Shown in pieces: positions 35,905 through 44,347 of a stretch of DNA of 64,000 nt. The notes under the pieces were generated by a model, which was not told where the DNA came from, made no database searches, and saw nothing but the letters and a program-made list of their open reading frames with translations. Position numbers and translations under genes: made by a program. This DNA comes from Beijerinckiaceae bacterium (GTDB lineage Bacteria > Pseudomonadota > Alphaproteobacteria > Rhizobiales > Beijerinckiaceae). The stretch covers positions 434,001 to 498,000 of the forward strand of contig JAPZSB010000007.1 in the NCBI GenBank assembly GCA_027531565.1, in the 5' to 3' direction. The first letter of the stretch is position 1. Each line of letters opens with the position of its first letter.

Positions 35905-37028
35905 GCCCCGAGGCCTTGCGCGAGACCCTTCACGGCGGGCAGGCCGGTTCCGGTCGGGGAGGCGTTGTTGCCATCCTGACCATGTCCCGCCACCGCCGGG
36001 CGCTGTTCTGGGCGGTGCTGGGCTCGGGACTGCTGGCCGGCCTCATCCTGCTGTCGCTGTTCAAGGGCGCCATCGCCCTGCCGGCAGCAAGCCTGCTGCA
36101 GACCCTCGGCAGCCTGATCGAGCTTGGCCGCCTGCCCGACACGCGGGAAGCGCTGATCCTCGTCAATATCCGCCTGCCGCGAACGCTGCTGGCCATGCTT
36201 GTCGGGGCGGCGCTCGCGGTATCGGGCGCGGTGCTGCAAGGGCTGTTCCGCAACCCGCTGGCCGATCCGGGCCTGATCGGCGTCTCGGCGGGAGCCGCCC
36301 TCGCCGCCGGACTCACCATTGTTCTCGGCGAAACGCTGCTGGCGCCGGCTTTCGGCAAGATGCCCTTCGCCGTGCTGCCTGTCGGCGCGTTTCTGGGCGG
36401 TCTCGGCTCGACGCTCATGCTGTATGGAATCGCGACACGCGCCGGCCGGACCTCCATCGCCACGATGCTGCTGGCCGGTGTGGCCATGGGGGCGCTGAGC
36501 GGCGCGTTGTCGGGCTTCCTCGCCTATCTCTCCGATGACCGGCAATTGCGTGACCTGACCTTCTGGGCTCTCGGCAGCTTTTCCGGCGCCAGCTGGACCA
36601 AGCTCGCAGCGGTGGCACCGGCCATGATCGCCATTCTGGTGGCGGCGCCCTTCCTTGCCCGCGGTCTCGACGCTCTGGCCCTCGGCGAGGCGGAGGCCTA
36701 CCATCTCGGCCTGCCCGTCCAGCGCGTGAAGGCGGCAGCCATCCTGATCGCTGCCGTGGCCGTGGGTGCCTCGGTGGCGGTGGCCGGGATGATCGGCTTT
36801 GTCGGCATCGTCGTGCCGCATGTCCTGCGCATCCTCCTCGGGGCCAGCCATCGCCTCCTGCTGCCGTTCAGCGCGCTGGGCGGTGCCGTGCTGCTGCTCG
36901 GCGCGGATATCGTCGCACGGCTTGTCGTGGCACCGGCCGAACTTCCCATCGGCATCCTCACCGCCGCGATCGGCGCCCCGTTCTTCCTGTGGCTGTTGCT
37001 GCGACGCGAGGTGAGGTCCTTCGAATGA
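35901..37028 (+). CDS. hmuU: Hemin ABC transporter permease
   Basis: Protein of 375 aa of the FecCD permease family, with about ten membrane helices. LPRTLLAMLVGAALAVSGAVLQ and GVSAGAALAAG, and PHVLRILLGASHRLLLP near the end are typical. About 28 residues before the first helix form an unusual polar N-terminus; an in-frame ATG at residue 28 could be the true start. The ATG at 35901 overlaps the hmuT stop codon by 4 bases. It forms the heme channel with HmuV. Confidence 0.92.
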   Translation: MSPEALRETLHGGQAGSGRGGVVAILTMSRHRRALFWAVLGSGLLAGLILLSLFKGAIALPAASLLQTLGSLIELGRLPDTREALILVNIRLPRTLLAMLVGAALAVSGAVLQGLFRNPLADPGLIGVSAGAALAAGLTIVLGETLLAPAFGKMPFAVLPVGAFLGGLGSTLMLYGIATRAGRTSIATMLLAGVAMGALSGALSGFLAYLSDDRQLRDLTFWALGSFSGASWTKLAAVAPAMIAILVAAPFLARGLDALALGEAEAYHLGLPVQRVKAAAILIAAVAVGASVAVAGMIGFVGIVVPHVLRILLGASHRLLLPFSALGGAVLLLGADIVARLVVAPAELPIGILTAAIGAPFFLWLLLRREVRSFE

Positions 37029-37840
37029 ATGCCTGGCTGATGGCTGAAAATGCCGGCTACACAACCGGCGGGCGCTGGCTCGTCGAAAGGGCCGACCTCG
37101 CCTTGCAGGGCGGCGCGCTGACTGTCGTGATCGGCCCGAACGGCGCCGGAAAGAGCACCTTGCTCCGGCTGTTATCGGGTGAATTGACGCCACAGCGTGG
37201 CCGGATCACAAGCCTCGGCGCCCCCCTAGCCGAGGTGCCGGCCTGGCAACTCGCCGCGCGGCGCGTGGTGATGGCGCAGAGCGGGCGGCTCGGCTTCCCG
37301 TTCCGGGTCCATGAAGTCGTGGCCCTCGGAATTCTCTCAATCGGCCGCCGGCTGCCCCGCACCGAGCGGGACAGCCTTGTCGAGGCGAGCCTGCATTCGG
37401 CAGACATGCTCGCGCTGGCGGATCGGGATTTCCAGACGTTGTCGGGAGGCGAGCAGCAGCGCGTCCATTTCGCGCGGGCGCTCTGCCAGCTCGAGGCTGC
37501 CCGCCGGATCGAGGCGCGGCAGGTGCTGATGCTCGACGAACCGATTGCCAGCCTCGATCTTGAACATCAGTTCGCACTGCTGGATGCCGCCCGCGCCCTG
37601 ACGCGCCGTCCGGACAGCCCCGTGGCCGTGCTGGCGATCCTGCATGATCTCAATCTTGCCGCCTGCTATGCTGACCATCTGGTCGTCCTCAGCCGCGGGC
37701 GGATCGCCGCGCAGGGGCCCGTGCAGAAGATCCTCGACGAGGCCTTGCTGGCGGAGGTGTTCGGGGTCCGGCTGGGCATTACCCGGCATCACGGGCTGCC
37801 GGTGATCCTGCCGCAGGCGCGGCGGGTCGCGGGTGCCTAG
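37025..37840 (+). CDS. hmuV: Hemin ABC transporter ATPase
   Basis: Protein of 271 aa. Walker A is GPNGAGKST (37-45), the signature is LSGGEQQRVHFARAL and Walker B is VLMLDEPIASLD; the D-loop and H-loop (AILHDLNLA) are complete. The ATG at 37025 overlaps the hmuU stop codon. Its end overlaps the end of the convergent Rrf2 gene by 4 bases. Confidence 0.95.
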   Translation: MNAWLMAENAGYTTGGRWLVERADLALQGGALTVVIGPNGAGKSTLLRLLSGELTPQRGRITSLGAPLAEVPAWQLAARRVVMAQSGRLGFPFRVHEVVALGILSIGRRLPRTERDSLVEASLHSADMLALADRDFQTLSGGEQQRVHFARALCQLEAARRIEARQVLMLDEPIASLDLEHQFALLDAARALTRRPDSPVAVLAILHDLNLAACYADHLVVLSRGRIAAQGPVQKILDEALLAEVFGVRLGITRHHGLPVILPQARRVAGA

Positions 37841-38256
37841 GCCTCGAGGCGACGGTGGCCCTCGCCGTTGAGGGAGGGCAGGTCGAGATCCGCCAACGTC
37901 GTCGCCTCGAGCGGCTGGAAGAAGCCCCGATGTGCCTTGAAGAGCAAGGCCGAGATGCCGGCGCTCACGGTCGAGGCGACGAGAAAATTCACCGGGCAAT
38001 CCTTCGGCTCGAAAGCGCGGACGATCTCGCCGATCGTGATCTCGTCGGGCCCGCGTGCCAGCCGGATGCCGCCATGCCGGCCGCGGCTCGTCTCCAGCAG
38101 GCGGGCCAGCGCCAGGGCATGAACCGTCTTCTGGATGTTGACGAAGGAAATCCCCGTGACATCGACCAGATCCGAAGCGCGGGTCAGCCGGGGCCAGCGG
38201 GTCGCCAGCTCGGCCATGATCCGGATCGCATCAAGCGTTTGCTGGTTCAGCCACAT
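37837..38256 (-). CDS. Rrf2-family regulator without Fe-S cysteines
   Basis: Protein of 139 aa. The start MWLNQQTLDAIRIMAELA matches the family N-terminus, so the ATG at 38256 is chosen over the one at 38274. The winged helix (ASDLVDVTGISFVNIQKTVHAL) and the wing GRHGGIRLARGPDEITIGEIV are clear. Unlike RirA, IscR or NsrR, it has a single Cys (Cys87), so no Fe-S cluster is expected. It is divergent from the cys operon, with a perfect inverted repeat between them, so a CymR-like role in sulfur control is likely. Its 3' end overlaps hmuV. Confidence 0.88.
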   Translation of the reverse strand: MWLNQQTLDAIRIMAELATRWPRLTRASDLVDVTGISFVNIQKTVHALALARLLETSRGRHGGIRLARGPDEITIGEIVRAFEPKDCPVNFLVASTVSAGISALLFKAHRGFFQPLEATTLADLDLPSLNGEGHRRLEA

Positions 38257-38380
38257 CGTTTCGCGATACCGCATAGCTATCGGAAACGGAAGCCGGAATG
38301 GCCGGGAGAAAATCGTTCTCCGCAGGGCCCGAAGTTTGAAAGCCCAGGCTCCGGACCCCGAATTGGAAGAGAACGGCGGG

Positions 38381-38414
38381 TATAGTATCCATTTTGTTCG
38401 GAATAACGAACAAA
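38381..38414 (+). promoter_or_regulatory. cys operon promoter and probable Rrf2 operator
   Basis: TATAGT (38381-38386) is a possible -10 box. Directly after it lies a perfect inverted repeat, TTTGTTCG (38393-38400) and CGAACAAA (38407-38414), with a 6-base spacer. The site would cover the transcription start and sits between the Rrf2 gene and the cys operon, so it is a good candidate operator. Confidence 0.6.
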
Positions 38415-38456
38415 TGCGAGGCCGATCCCGGCTTCGCAAAGGACCCGGAACCCGCC

Positions 38457-38807
38457 ATGTCCTCGGCCAAGCTCCCTCCCCTGCCGGCGATCCTGATCGC
38501 CAATGACCTGCTGACCGGGGATACCGTCTTCTATTCCGGCCAGGGCTGGACCCGCCATCCCGGCGAGGCGCAGATCGCGGAGGACGAGGCCGCCTCCCTC
38601 GGTCTGGAGGCTGCCGGGCAGGAAGCCATGCGGCTGAACCGGGTGGTCGATGCCTATCTCGTCGATGTTGTCCTGTCCGCCGGCGGGATCCCTGTACCCC
38701 GCCATTTCCGCGAACGTTTCCGCCTTCTGGGCCCGACGATCCGCCCTGATCTCGGCAAGCAGGCAGAGTTTCCCGGCCTCGCCGCGCAGGCCGGCCAAAC
38801 GAGGTAA
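38457..38807 (+). CDS. DUF2849 domain protein (cys operon)
   Basis: Protein of 116 aa. The N-terminal half (PAILIANDLLTGDTVFYSGQGW) is the DUF2849 domain, a small family almost always found at the head of the alphaproteobacterial cys operon just before the sulfite reductase gene. Function is unknown; it could be an assembly or electron-transfer helper. The ATG at 38457 gives MSSAKLPPL; the frame is open upstream but only through the operator. It ends 3 bases before cysI. Confidence 0.85.
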   Translation: MSSAKLPPLPAILIANDLLTGDTVFYSGQGWTRHPGEAQIAEDEAASLGLEAAGQEAMRLNRVVDAYLVDVVLSAGGIPVPRHFRERFRLLGPTIRPDLGKQAEFPGLAAQAGQTR

Positions 38808-38810
38808 CCC

Positions 38811-40484
38811 ATGTACCGCTATGACGAATTCGATGCCGCTTTCGTGCGCGATCGTGTGGCGCAATTCTCGGCGCAGGTGGAGCGCCGGCTTTCGGGCGCC
38901 CTGACGGAGGACGAGTTCAAGCCGCTCCGCCTGCAGAACGGCGTCTATCTGCAGCTCCATGCCTACATGCTCCGCATTGCCATTCCCTATGGCACGCTCT
39001 CGGCCCGGCAGCTGCGGCAGCTGGCGCTGATCGGCGAACGGTTCGACCGCGGCTATGGCCATTTCACGACCCGGCAGAACCTCCAATTCAACTGGATCCA
39101 ACTCAAGGACGTTCCGGAGATCCTGTCTCTGCTCGCCGATGTCGAGATGCATGCCATCCAGACCTCCGGCAATTGCATCCGCAATGTCACGGCGGACCAG
39201 TTTGCCGGCGTGGCGGCCGACGAGATCGAGGATCCGCGCCCGGTTGCCGAGCTGATCCGCCAATGGTCGACCGCGCATCCGGAATTCAGTTTCCTGCCCC
39301 GCAAGTTCAAGATCGCGGTGACCGGTGCGGAAGAGGACCGGGCCGCTGTTGCCGTGCACGACATCGGGCTGCGCATCGTCCGCCACCCGGAGACCGGAGA
39401 GACCGGCTATGCCGTGCTGGTCGGCGGGGGCCTCGGGCGGACACCGATGGTCGGTAAATGGGTGCGCGACTTCCTGCCCAAACCGCATCTGCTCGCCTAT
39501 CTCGAAGCGCTGATGCGCGTCTACAATGCCGAGGGGCGGCGGGACAACAAGTACAAGGCCCGCGTGAAGATCCTCGTCCACGAGATCGGGATCGAGGCGT
39601 TCCGGGCCCGTGTCGAGGCGGAATTCGCTCAGCTCGATCCGCAGCGGATCCAGGCGGATGCCTCGGAGGTCGAGCGGATCGCACGGTATTTCGCGCCGCC
39701 AGCCCATGCCGATCTGCCGGACAATCCGCCCGCTCTCCGCCGGGCGCGCGCGGCGAACCCGGATTTCGATCGCTGGGTGGAGCAGAACGGCTTCCCGCAC
39801 AAGGTGCCGGGCTATCAGGCGGTCACGCTGTCGCTGAAGGGCATCGGCGAGGCGCCGGGCGATATCAGTTCGGCCGGCATGCGCCTCGTCGCCGATCTTG
39901 CCGATCGCTACTCCTTCGGCGAAATCCGCGTCACGCATGCGCAGAACCTCGTCCTGCCTCATATCCGGCAGGAGGATCTCCACGACCTCTGGCAGGCACT
40001 CGCCGCCGGGGGGCTTGCCACCGCGAATGCCGGCCTGATCACCGACATCATCGCCTGCCCCGGCCTCGATTACTGCGCGCTGGCGACGGCCCGCTCGATC
40101 CCCATCGCGCAGGCGCTGGCGACGCGGTTCGCCGCCCCCGAACGCCAGCGGGAAATCGGGCCGCTGGCCATCAAGATCTCCGGCTGCATCAATGCCTGCG
40201 GCCATCACCATGTCGGGCATATCGGCATTCTCGGCCTCGAGAAGCGCGGCGAGGAATCCTACCAGATCACCCTTGGCGGCGATGCCGGCAATGCCAGCGC
40301 GATCGGGGAGATCCTCGGGCCGGGGCTTGTCGCGGGCGACGTGCCCGACGCGATCGAGCGGCTGGTTGCCGTCTATCTCGCGCATCGCAAGCCGGGCGAA
40401 GTGTTTGTCGAATCCGTGCGGCGGCTGGGTATCCAGCCGTTCAAGACGGCCTTCAACGCGGAGATTCGCCATGACGCTGCTTGA
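38811..40484 (+). CDS. cysI: Siroheme-dependent nitrite/sulfite reductase
   Basis: Protein of 557 aa with the two ferredoxin-like and two siroheme/Fe-S repeats of the family. The siroheme-4Fe-4S ligands are Cys416 and Cys422 (CPGLDYC) and Cys459 and Cys463 (CINACGHH). GHFTTRQNLQFNWIQL is the N-terminal siroheme arginine segment. The length and operon indicate sulfite reduction to sulfide, with an external electron donor since no cysJ is present. CysG downstream makes its siroheme. Confidence 0.93.
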   Translation: MYRYDEFDAAFVRDRVAQFSAQVERRLSGALTEDEFKPLRLQNGVYLQLHAYMLRIAIPYGTLSARQLRQLALIGERFDRGYGHFTTRQNLQFNWIQLKDVPEILSLLADVEMHAIQTSGNCIRNVTADQFAGVAADEIEDPRPVAELIRQWSTAHPEFSFLPRKFKIAVTGAEEDRAAVAVHDIGLRIVRHPETGETGYAVLVGGGLGRTPMVGKWVRDFLPKPHLLAYLEALMRVYNAEGRRDNKYKARVKILVHEIGIEAFRARVEAEFAQLDPQRIQADASEVERIARYFAPPAHADLPDNPPALRRARAANPDFDRWVEQNGFPHKVPGYQAVTLSLKGIGEAPGDISSAGMRLVADLADRYSFGEIRVTHAQNLVLPHIRQEDLHDLWQALAAGGLATANAGLITDIIACPGLDYCALATARSIPIAQALATRFAAPERQREIGPLAIKISGCINACGHHHVGHIGILGLEKRGEESYQITLGGDAGNASAIGEILGPGLVAGDVPDAIERLVAVYLAHRKPGEVFVESVRRLGIQPFKTAFNAEIRHDAA

Positions 40485-40983
40485 TCGCCACGGGTTCCGG
40501 CCCGACCCCTTCCGGCGGCTTCCGGCGTCGGAGATTGCCGGGCATCCGGCCGTCATCCTGCCGCTGGCGGAGCTGCAATCCGGGCTGCTGGTCCGTACCG
40601 GCGGCCAGCGGATCGGCATCGACATCGCCAACACCGTTCCGGCGGAAGAGGCGGCGTCGCTGGCCAACCAGGTTGACCTGATCGCCATCGCCTTCCCGGG
40701 CTTTGCCGATGGTCGCGGGTTCACGCTTGGCCGCCGCCTGCGCCAGGCCGGCTTCCGCGGCATTCTCCGGGCCGTGGGGCCGCTGATCCCGGACCAGTTT
40801 GCCTATGCCCTTGCCTGCGGCTTCGACGAGGTGGAACTGCCCGATGCGGTGGCAGCGCGGCAGGGCGAGGCGGCGTGGCTCGCCGATCTTTCGATCTACC
40901 GGCACAGCTACCAGCGGGACTATGCCCGCGGCCGGAACATCCTCGACGCCCGGCGCGCGGCCCGGAACGGCGGTGCCGCATGA
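40471..40983 (+). CDS. DUF934 domain protein (cys operon)
   Basis: Protein of 170 aa. Recognised by the DUF934 pattern: GIDIANTVPAEEAASLANQVDLIAIAFPGFADGRGF, GFRGILRAVGPLIPDQFAYALACGFDEVEL and YQRDYA near the end. The family is found next to cysI and cysH in many proteobacteria and is suggested to help sulfite reduction; its role is unproven. Its start overlaps the cysI end by 14 bases and its stop overlaps the cysH start. Confidence 0.87.
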   Translation: MTLLDRHGFRPDPFRRLPASEIAGHPAVILPLAELQSGLLVRTGGQRIGIDIANTVPAEEAASLANQVDLIAIAFPGFADGRGFTLGRRLRQAGFRGILRAVGPLIPDQFAYALACGFDEVELPDAVAARQGEAAWLADLSIYRHSYQRDYARGRNILDARRAARNGGAA

Positions 40984-41717
40984 CGGAAGCCAGCGCCAAC
41001 GACCTCGCCCTCGCGCTGGCCGAGTTGCCGCTCGCAGCGAGGCTGCGGAAGATCCGGATGGCTTTCGAAGGCAAGCTCGTCTTCACGACCAGCCTCGGGC
41101 TTGAGGATCAGGTCCTGACCCATCTCATCTTCAGCGAGGGACTGGATATCGAGGTGGCGACGCTCGACACTGGCCGCCTGTTCCCGGAAACCTATGCGCT
41201 CTGGGCCGACACGGAGATGCATTACGGACGGCGGATACGCGGCTATGCGCCGGACCGGATCGCCATCGAACGGCTGCTCGACGACCAGGGCATCAATGGT
41301 TTCCGGCTCTCGCCGGACGCACGGAAGGCCTGCTGCCATGTGCGCAAGGTCGAGCCGCTCCAGCGCGTTCTCGCCGGGGCGGAGGGCTGGCTGACAGGCC
41401 TGCGCGCCAACCAGTCGAGCTTCCGGCAGGGAACCGGTGCGCTGCGTTTCGACCCGGAATTCGGACTTTGGAAGATCAACCCGCTCTTCGACCAGACCCG
41501 CGAGGGCCTCGTTGACCTCGCGGGGCGTTGGTCGATCCCCGTCAATCCGCTCCACGCCGCCGGTTTCCTGTCGATCGGTTGCCAGCCCTGCACCCGGGCA
41601 GTCCAGCCGGGCGAGGACGAGCGCGCCGGGCGCTGGTGGTGGGAGGCGGATGCGAGCCGCGAATGCGGCCTCCATCTCGCCCGCAGCGAACCCGATTCCG
41701 AAGGCCGGAGGGCCTGA
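40980..41717 (+). CDS. cysH: Phosphoadenylyl/adenylyl-sulfate reductase (APS type)
   Basis: Protein of 245 aa. The catalytic Cys is in ECGLH (Cys229). Four more cysteines, Cys118 and Cys119 (KACCH) and Cys201 and Cys204 (GCQPC), match the 4Fe-4S motif of APS reductases, which use APS directly. PAPS-type enzymes lack it. This fits the absence of an APS kinase gene in the operon. The PP-loop region [14 protein letters not shown] binds the adenylyl group. Confidence 0.93.
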   Translation: MTEASANDLALALAELPLAARLRKIRMAFEGKLVFTTSLGLEDQVLTHLIFSEGLDIEVATLDTGRLFPETYALWADTEMHYGRRIRGYAPDRIAIERLLDDQGINGFRLSPDARKACCHVRKVEPLQRVLAGAEGWLTGLRANQSSFRQGTGALRFDPEFGLWKINPLFDQTREGLVDLAGRWSIPVNPLHAAGFLSIGCQPCTRAVQPGEDERAGRWWWEADASRECGLHLARSEPDSEGRRA

Positions 41718-41718
41718 C

Positions 41719-42621
41719 ATGCACCAGACCAGCCATCTCCGGCGCCTCGAAGCCGAGGCCATCTTCATTTTCCGTGAGGTCTTCGCCACCTGCGACCGGC
41801 CGGTCCTGCTCTATTCGATCGGCAAGGATTCGGCCGTGCTGCTGCATCTGGCGCTGAAGGCTTTCGCGCCGGGGCGGCTGCCCTTCCCGGTGCTGCATGT
41901 CGATACCGGCTGGAAATTCCGCGAGATGATCGCCTTCCGCGATGAAACCGCACGCCGGCTCGGGCTCGACCTGATCGTCCATACCAATCCGGAGGGGCTG
42001 GCTGCCGGCATCGGCCCGCTCACCCATGGCTCGGCCGTCCATACCGACGTGATGAAGACGCAGGCGCTCAAGCAAGCGCTGGACAAACATGGCTTCGATG
42101 CGGCCTTCGGCGGCGCCCGGCGCGACGAGGAGAAATCCCGCGCGAAGGAGCGCATCTTCTCGCTGCGCACGCCGGACCATCGCTGGGATCCGCGGTCGCA
42201 GCGCCCGGAGCCCTGGCTGCTGTTCAATACACGCAAGGCACAGGGCGAGAGCTTCCGTGTCTTCCCGCTCTCGAACTGGACCGAAGCGGATGTGTGGGAC
42301 TACATCGCGCTCGAATCCATCCCGGTCGTGCCGCTCTATTTCGCGAAGCCCCGGCCGGTCGTGCAGCGCAACGGCGCCCTGATCATGCGGGATGACGACC
42401 GCCTGACGCTGCTGCCGGGCGAGGCTCCCGAAATGCGGATGATCCGGTTCCGGACGCTCGGCTGCTACCCGCTGACCGGGGCCGTCGAAAGCCGGGCGGA
42501 CACGCTTGAGGCCGTGCTCGCGGAAATGCGCGAGAGCCGCGTTTCGGAACGCCAGGGCCGTGTGATCGACCACGATTCCACCAGTTCGATGGAAAAGAAG
42601 AAGCAGGAAGGATACTTCTGA
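41719..42621 (+). CDS. cysD: Sulfate adenylyltransferase subunit 2
   Basis: Protein of 300 aa, the ATP sulfurylase catalytic subunit. [20 protein letters not shown] carries the SGGxDS-like PP-loop (here SIGKDS); [16 protein letters not shown] and [17 protein letters not shown] are family blocks, and the C-terminus [10 protein letters not shown] is typical. It makes APS from ATP and sulfate with the CysN GTPase. Its stop codon overlaps the cysN start by one base. Confidence 0.95.
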   Translation: MHQTSHLRRLEAEAIFIFREVFATCDRPVLLYSIGKDSAVLLHLALKAFAPGRLPFPVLHVDTGWKFREMIAFRDETARRLGLDLIVHTNPEGLAAGIGPLTHGSAVHTDVMKTQALKQALDKHGFDAAFGGARRDEEKSRAKERIFSLRTPDHRWDPRSQRPEPWLLFNTRKAQGESFRVFPLSNWTEADVWDYIALESIPVVPLYFAKPRPVVQRNGALIMRDDDRLTLLPGEAPEMRMIRFRTLGCYPLTGAVESRADTLEAVLAEMRESRVSERQGRVIDHDSTSSMEKKKQEGYF

Positions 42622-44225
42622 TGCTGCCCGCCGTGCTTGCCGCGCGCCACCCCGAACCGGACCTGCCGCAGGTCGCCCAGGCCATCCGCCCGGCCGAACG
42701 CAGCCTCCTCCGTTTCATCACCTGCGGCTCGGTAGATGACGGCAAGTCGACGCTGCTCGGCCGCCTGCTCTGGGAAACCGGCGCCGTCTACGAGGACCAG
42801 GCCGAGGCGCTGGCGCGGGATTCCGCCCGGTTCGGCACGGACGGCAAGAACCGTGACTACGCGCTGCTTGTCGACGGGCTCTCCGCCGAACGCGAGCAGG
42901 GCATCACGATCGATGTCGCCTATCGCTATTTCGCGACGCCCCGTCGTGCCTTCATCGCCGCCGATACGCCGGGCCACGAACAATATACCCGGAACATGGC
43001 GACGGGGGCCTCGACGGCGGATGTGGCGATCCTGCTGGTGGATGCGCGCAAGGGGGTTCTGCCACAGACGCGCCGGCATTCCTCGATCGTCTCGCTGGTG
43101 GGGGTGAAGGATATCATCGTCGCCATCAACAAGATGGATCTTGTCGGGTTCGACGAGGCCGTCTTCCGGCGGATCGAGGCCGAGTATCGCGCTCTGGCGG
43201 AACAACTCGGCTTCCGGTCGATCCATGTCCTGCCGTTGGTGGCGCGGGATGGCGACACCCTCACCCGCCGCTCCGGGCGCATGCCGTGGTATGCCGGGCC
43301 GACGCTGCTCGACCTCATCGAAACGCTCGAGCCGGTCCTTCCGACCGACGGCCGGTTCTTCCTGCCCGTCCAGTGGGTGAACCGCCCGGATGCCGATTTC
43401 CGCGGCTTTTCCGGAACCATTGCCAGCGGGCAGATCCGGGTCGGCGATCCCGTCACCATCCTGCCGCAGGGCCGCGCGAGCCGGATCGCGGAGATCCTGA
43501 CGCCGGAAGGCACCCGGAGCGCCGCGAAAGCCGGCGAGGCCGTGACCGTCACGCTTGCCGACGAGACCGATGTCGTGCGCGGTGACGTGATCACGCTGGG
43601 GCACCGGCCGGGCCACACAACCGGAACGCTGACCGCCCGGCTGCTGGTGCTCGGCGAGCGTCGGCTCGCGCCCGGAGACCGAATGCTGATCAAGCTCGGA
43701 TGCGCGACGGTTCCGGCACGTTTCGAGGCGCTCGCCCATGAATTGTCCGTCGAGGACCTTTCGCCCCGGCCCGCCGGGCATCTCGCGATGAACGGGATCG
43801 GGAAGGTTGTCCTGCGGCCCGAAGCCCCGCTCTTCGCCCTGCCCTATGAGGAATGCCGGACGCTGGGCAGCTTCCTGCTGATCGATCCGATCACCCATGC
43901 CACCCTGGCCATGGGCGTCATCGACACGGTCTCGGGCCCCTCCCGCGAAGCCTCCACAAGGCCGGGCAAGCCGGCACCTGCCGTGCTCCCGCGGTTCTGG
44001 CCGAAGAGCCGGGTGGAACGGACGCGCCTTGCCGTCACGACCCTTGCCTTCGCGCTGGCCGGGTTCCTGCTCACCGGTACGCTGGCCGGCGCGCTGGCTC
44101 TCGCAGCCCTCGACGCAATCGGGCGGCCGCTGCTGCATGCGCTGCAGGACCGGTTCTGGCCTGCCGGCGAAAGGCCGGCCTCTGCCCCGGTTCCGGAACC
44201 GGGCCTCGACGGAGGCGGCATATGA
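42621..44225 (+). CDS. cysN: Sulfate adenylyltransferase subunit 1 (CysN) fused to a DUF2061-like membrane tail
   Basis: Protein of 534 aa. Residues 1 to about 444 are a normal CysN GTPase: GSVDDGKST (P-loop), DTPGHEQY and NKMDLVGF, then the EF-Tu-like barrels. CysN alone is about 475 aa and CysNC fusions carry an APS kinase here; this protein instead has about 90 extra residues, with a basic segment (KSRVERTRLA), a hydrophobic stretch (about 469-495) and GRPLLHALQDRFW. That resembles DUF2061, a small two-helix membrane domain. Its Walker-type kinase motif is absent. It would anchor ATP sulfurylase to the membrane, which is an inference. The next gene overlaps it by 4 bases. Confidence 0.9.
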   Translation: MLPAVLAARHPEPDLPQVAQAIRPAERSLLRFITCGSVDDGKSTLLGRLLWETGAVYEDQAEALARDSARFGTDGKNRDYALLVDGLSAEREQGITIDVAYRYFATPRRAFIAADTPGHEQYTRNMATGASTADVAILLVDARKGVLPQTRRHSSIVSLVGVKDIIVAINKMDLVGFDEAVFRRIEAEYRALAEQLGFRSIHVLPLVARDGDTLTRRSGRMPWYAGPTLLDLIETLEPVLPTDGRFFLPVQWVNRPDADFRGFSGTIASGQIRVGDPVTILPQGRASRIAEILTPEGTRSAAKAGEAVTVTLADETDVVRGDVITLGHRPGHTTGTLTARLLVLGERRLAPGDRMLIKLGCATVPARFEALAHELSVEDLSPRPAGHLAMNGIGKVVLRPEAPLFALPYEECRTLGSFLLIDPITHATLAMGVIDTVSGPSREASTRPGKPAPAVLPRFWPKSRVERTRLAVTTLAFALAGFLLTGTLAGALALAALDAIGRPLLHALQDRFWPAGERPASAPVPEPGLDGGGI

Positions 44226-44347
44226 ACCCGCCCCCCGCCCATCGCCACGAATGGGCCTTCCGCCTGCTGCTGCTGGCGCTGACGTTGCTCTGGCTGCTCC
44301 TGCCATCGGCGCGGGCCTATGCCCTTGCCGCCATGGTGCTGGCATGA
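44222..44347 (+). CDS. Small membrane peptide between cysN and cysG
   Basis: A 41-codon gene. Its ATG overlaps the cysN stop codon (ATGA) and its stop codon overlaps the cysG start codon (ATGA), which strongly suggests coupled translation. The peptide has a polar N-terminus (MNPPPAHRHEW), one hydrophobic helix (AFRLLLLALTLLWLLLP) and a short tail. No family is recognised. Together with the hydrophobic tail of CysN it may form a membrane platform. It could instead be a spacer frame without a function, but the double coupling argues against that. Confidence 0.6.
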   Translation: MNPPPAHRHEWAFRLLLLALTLLWLLLPSARAYALAAMVLA

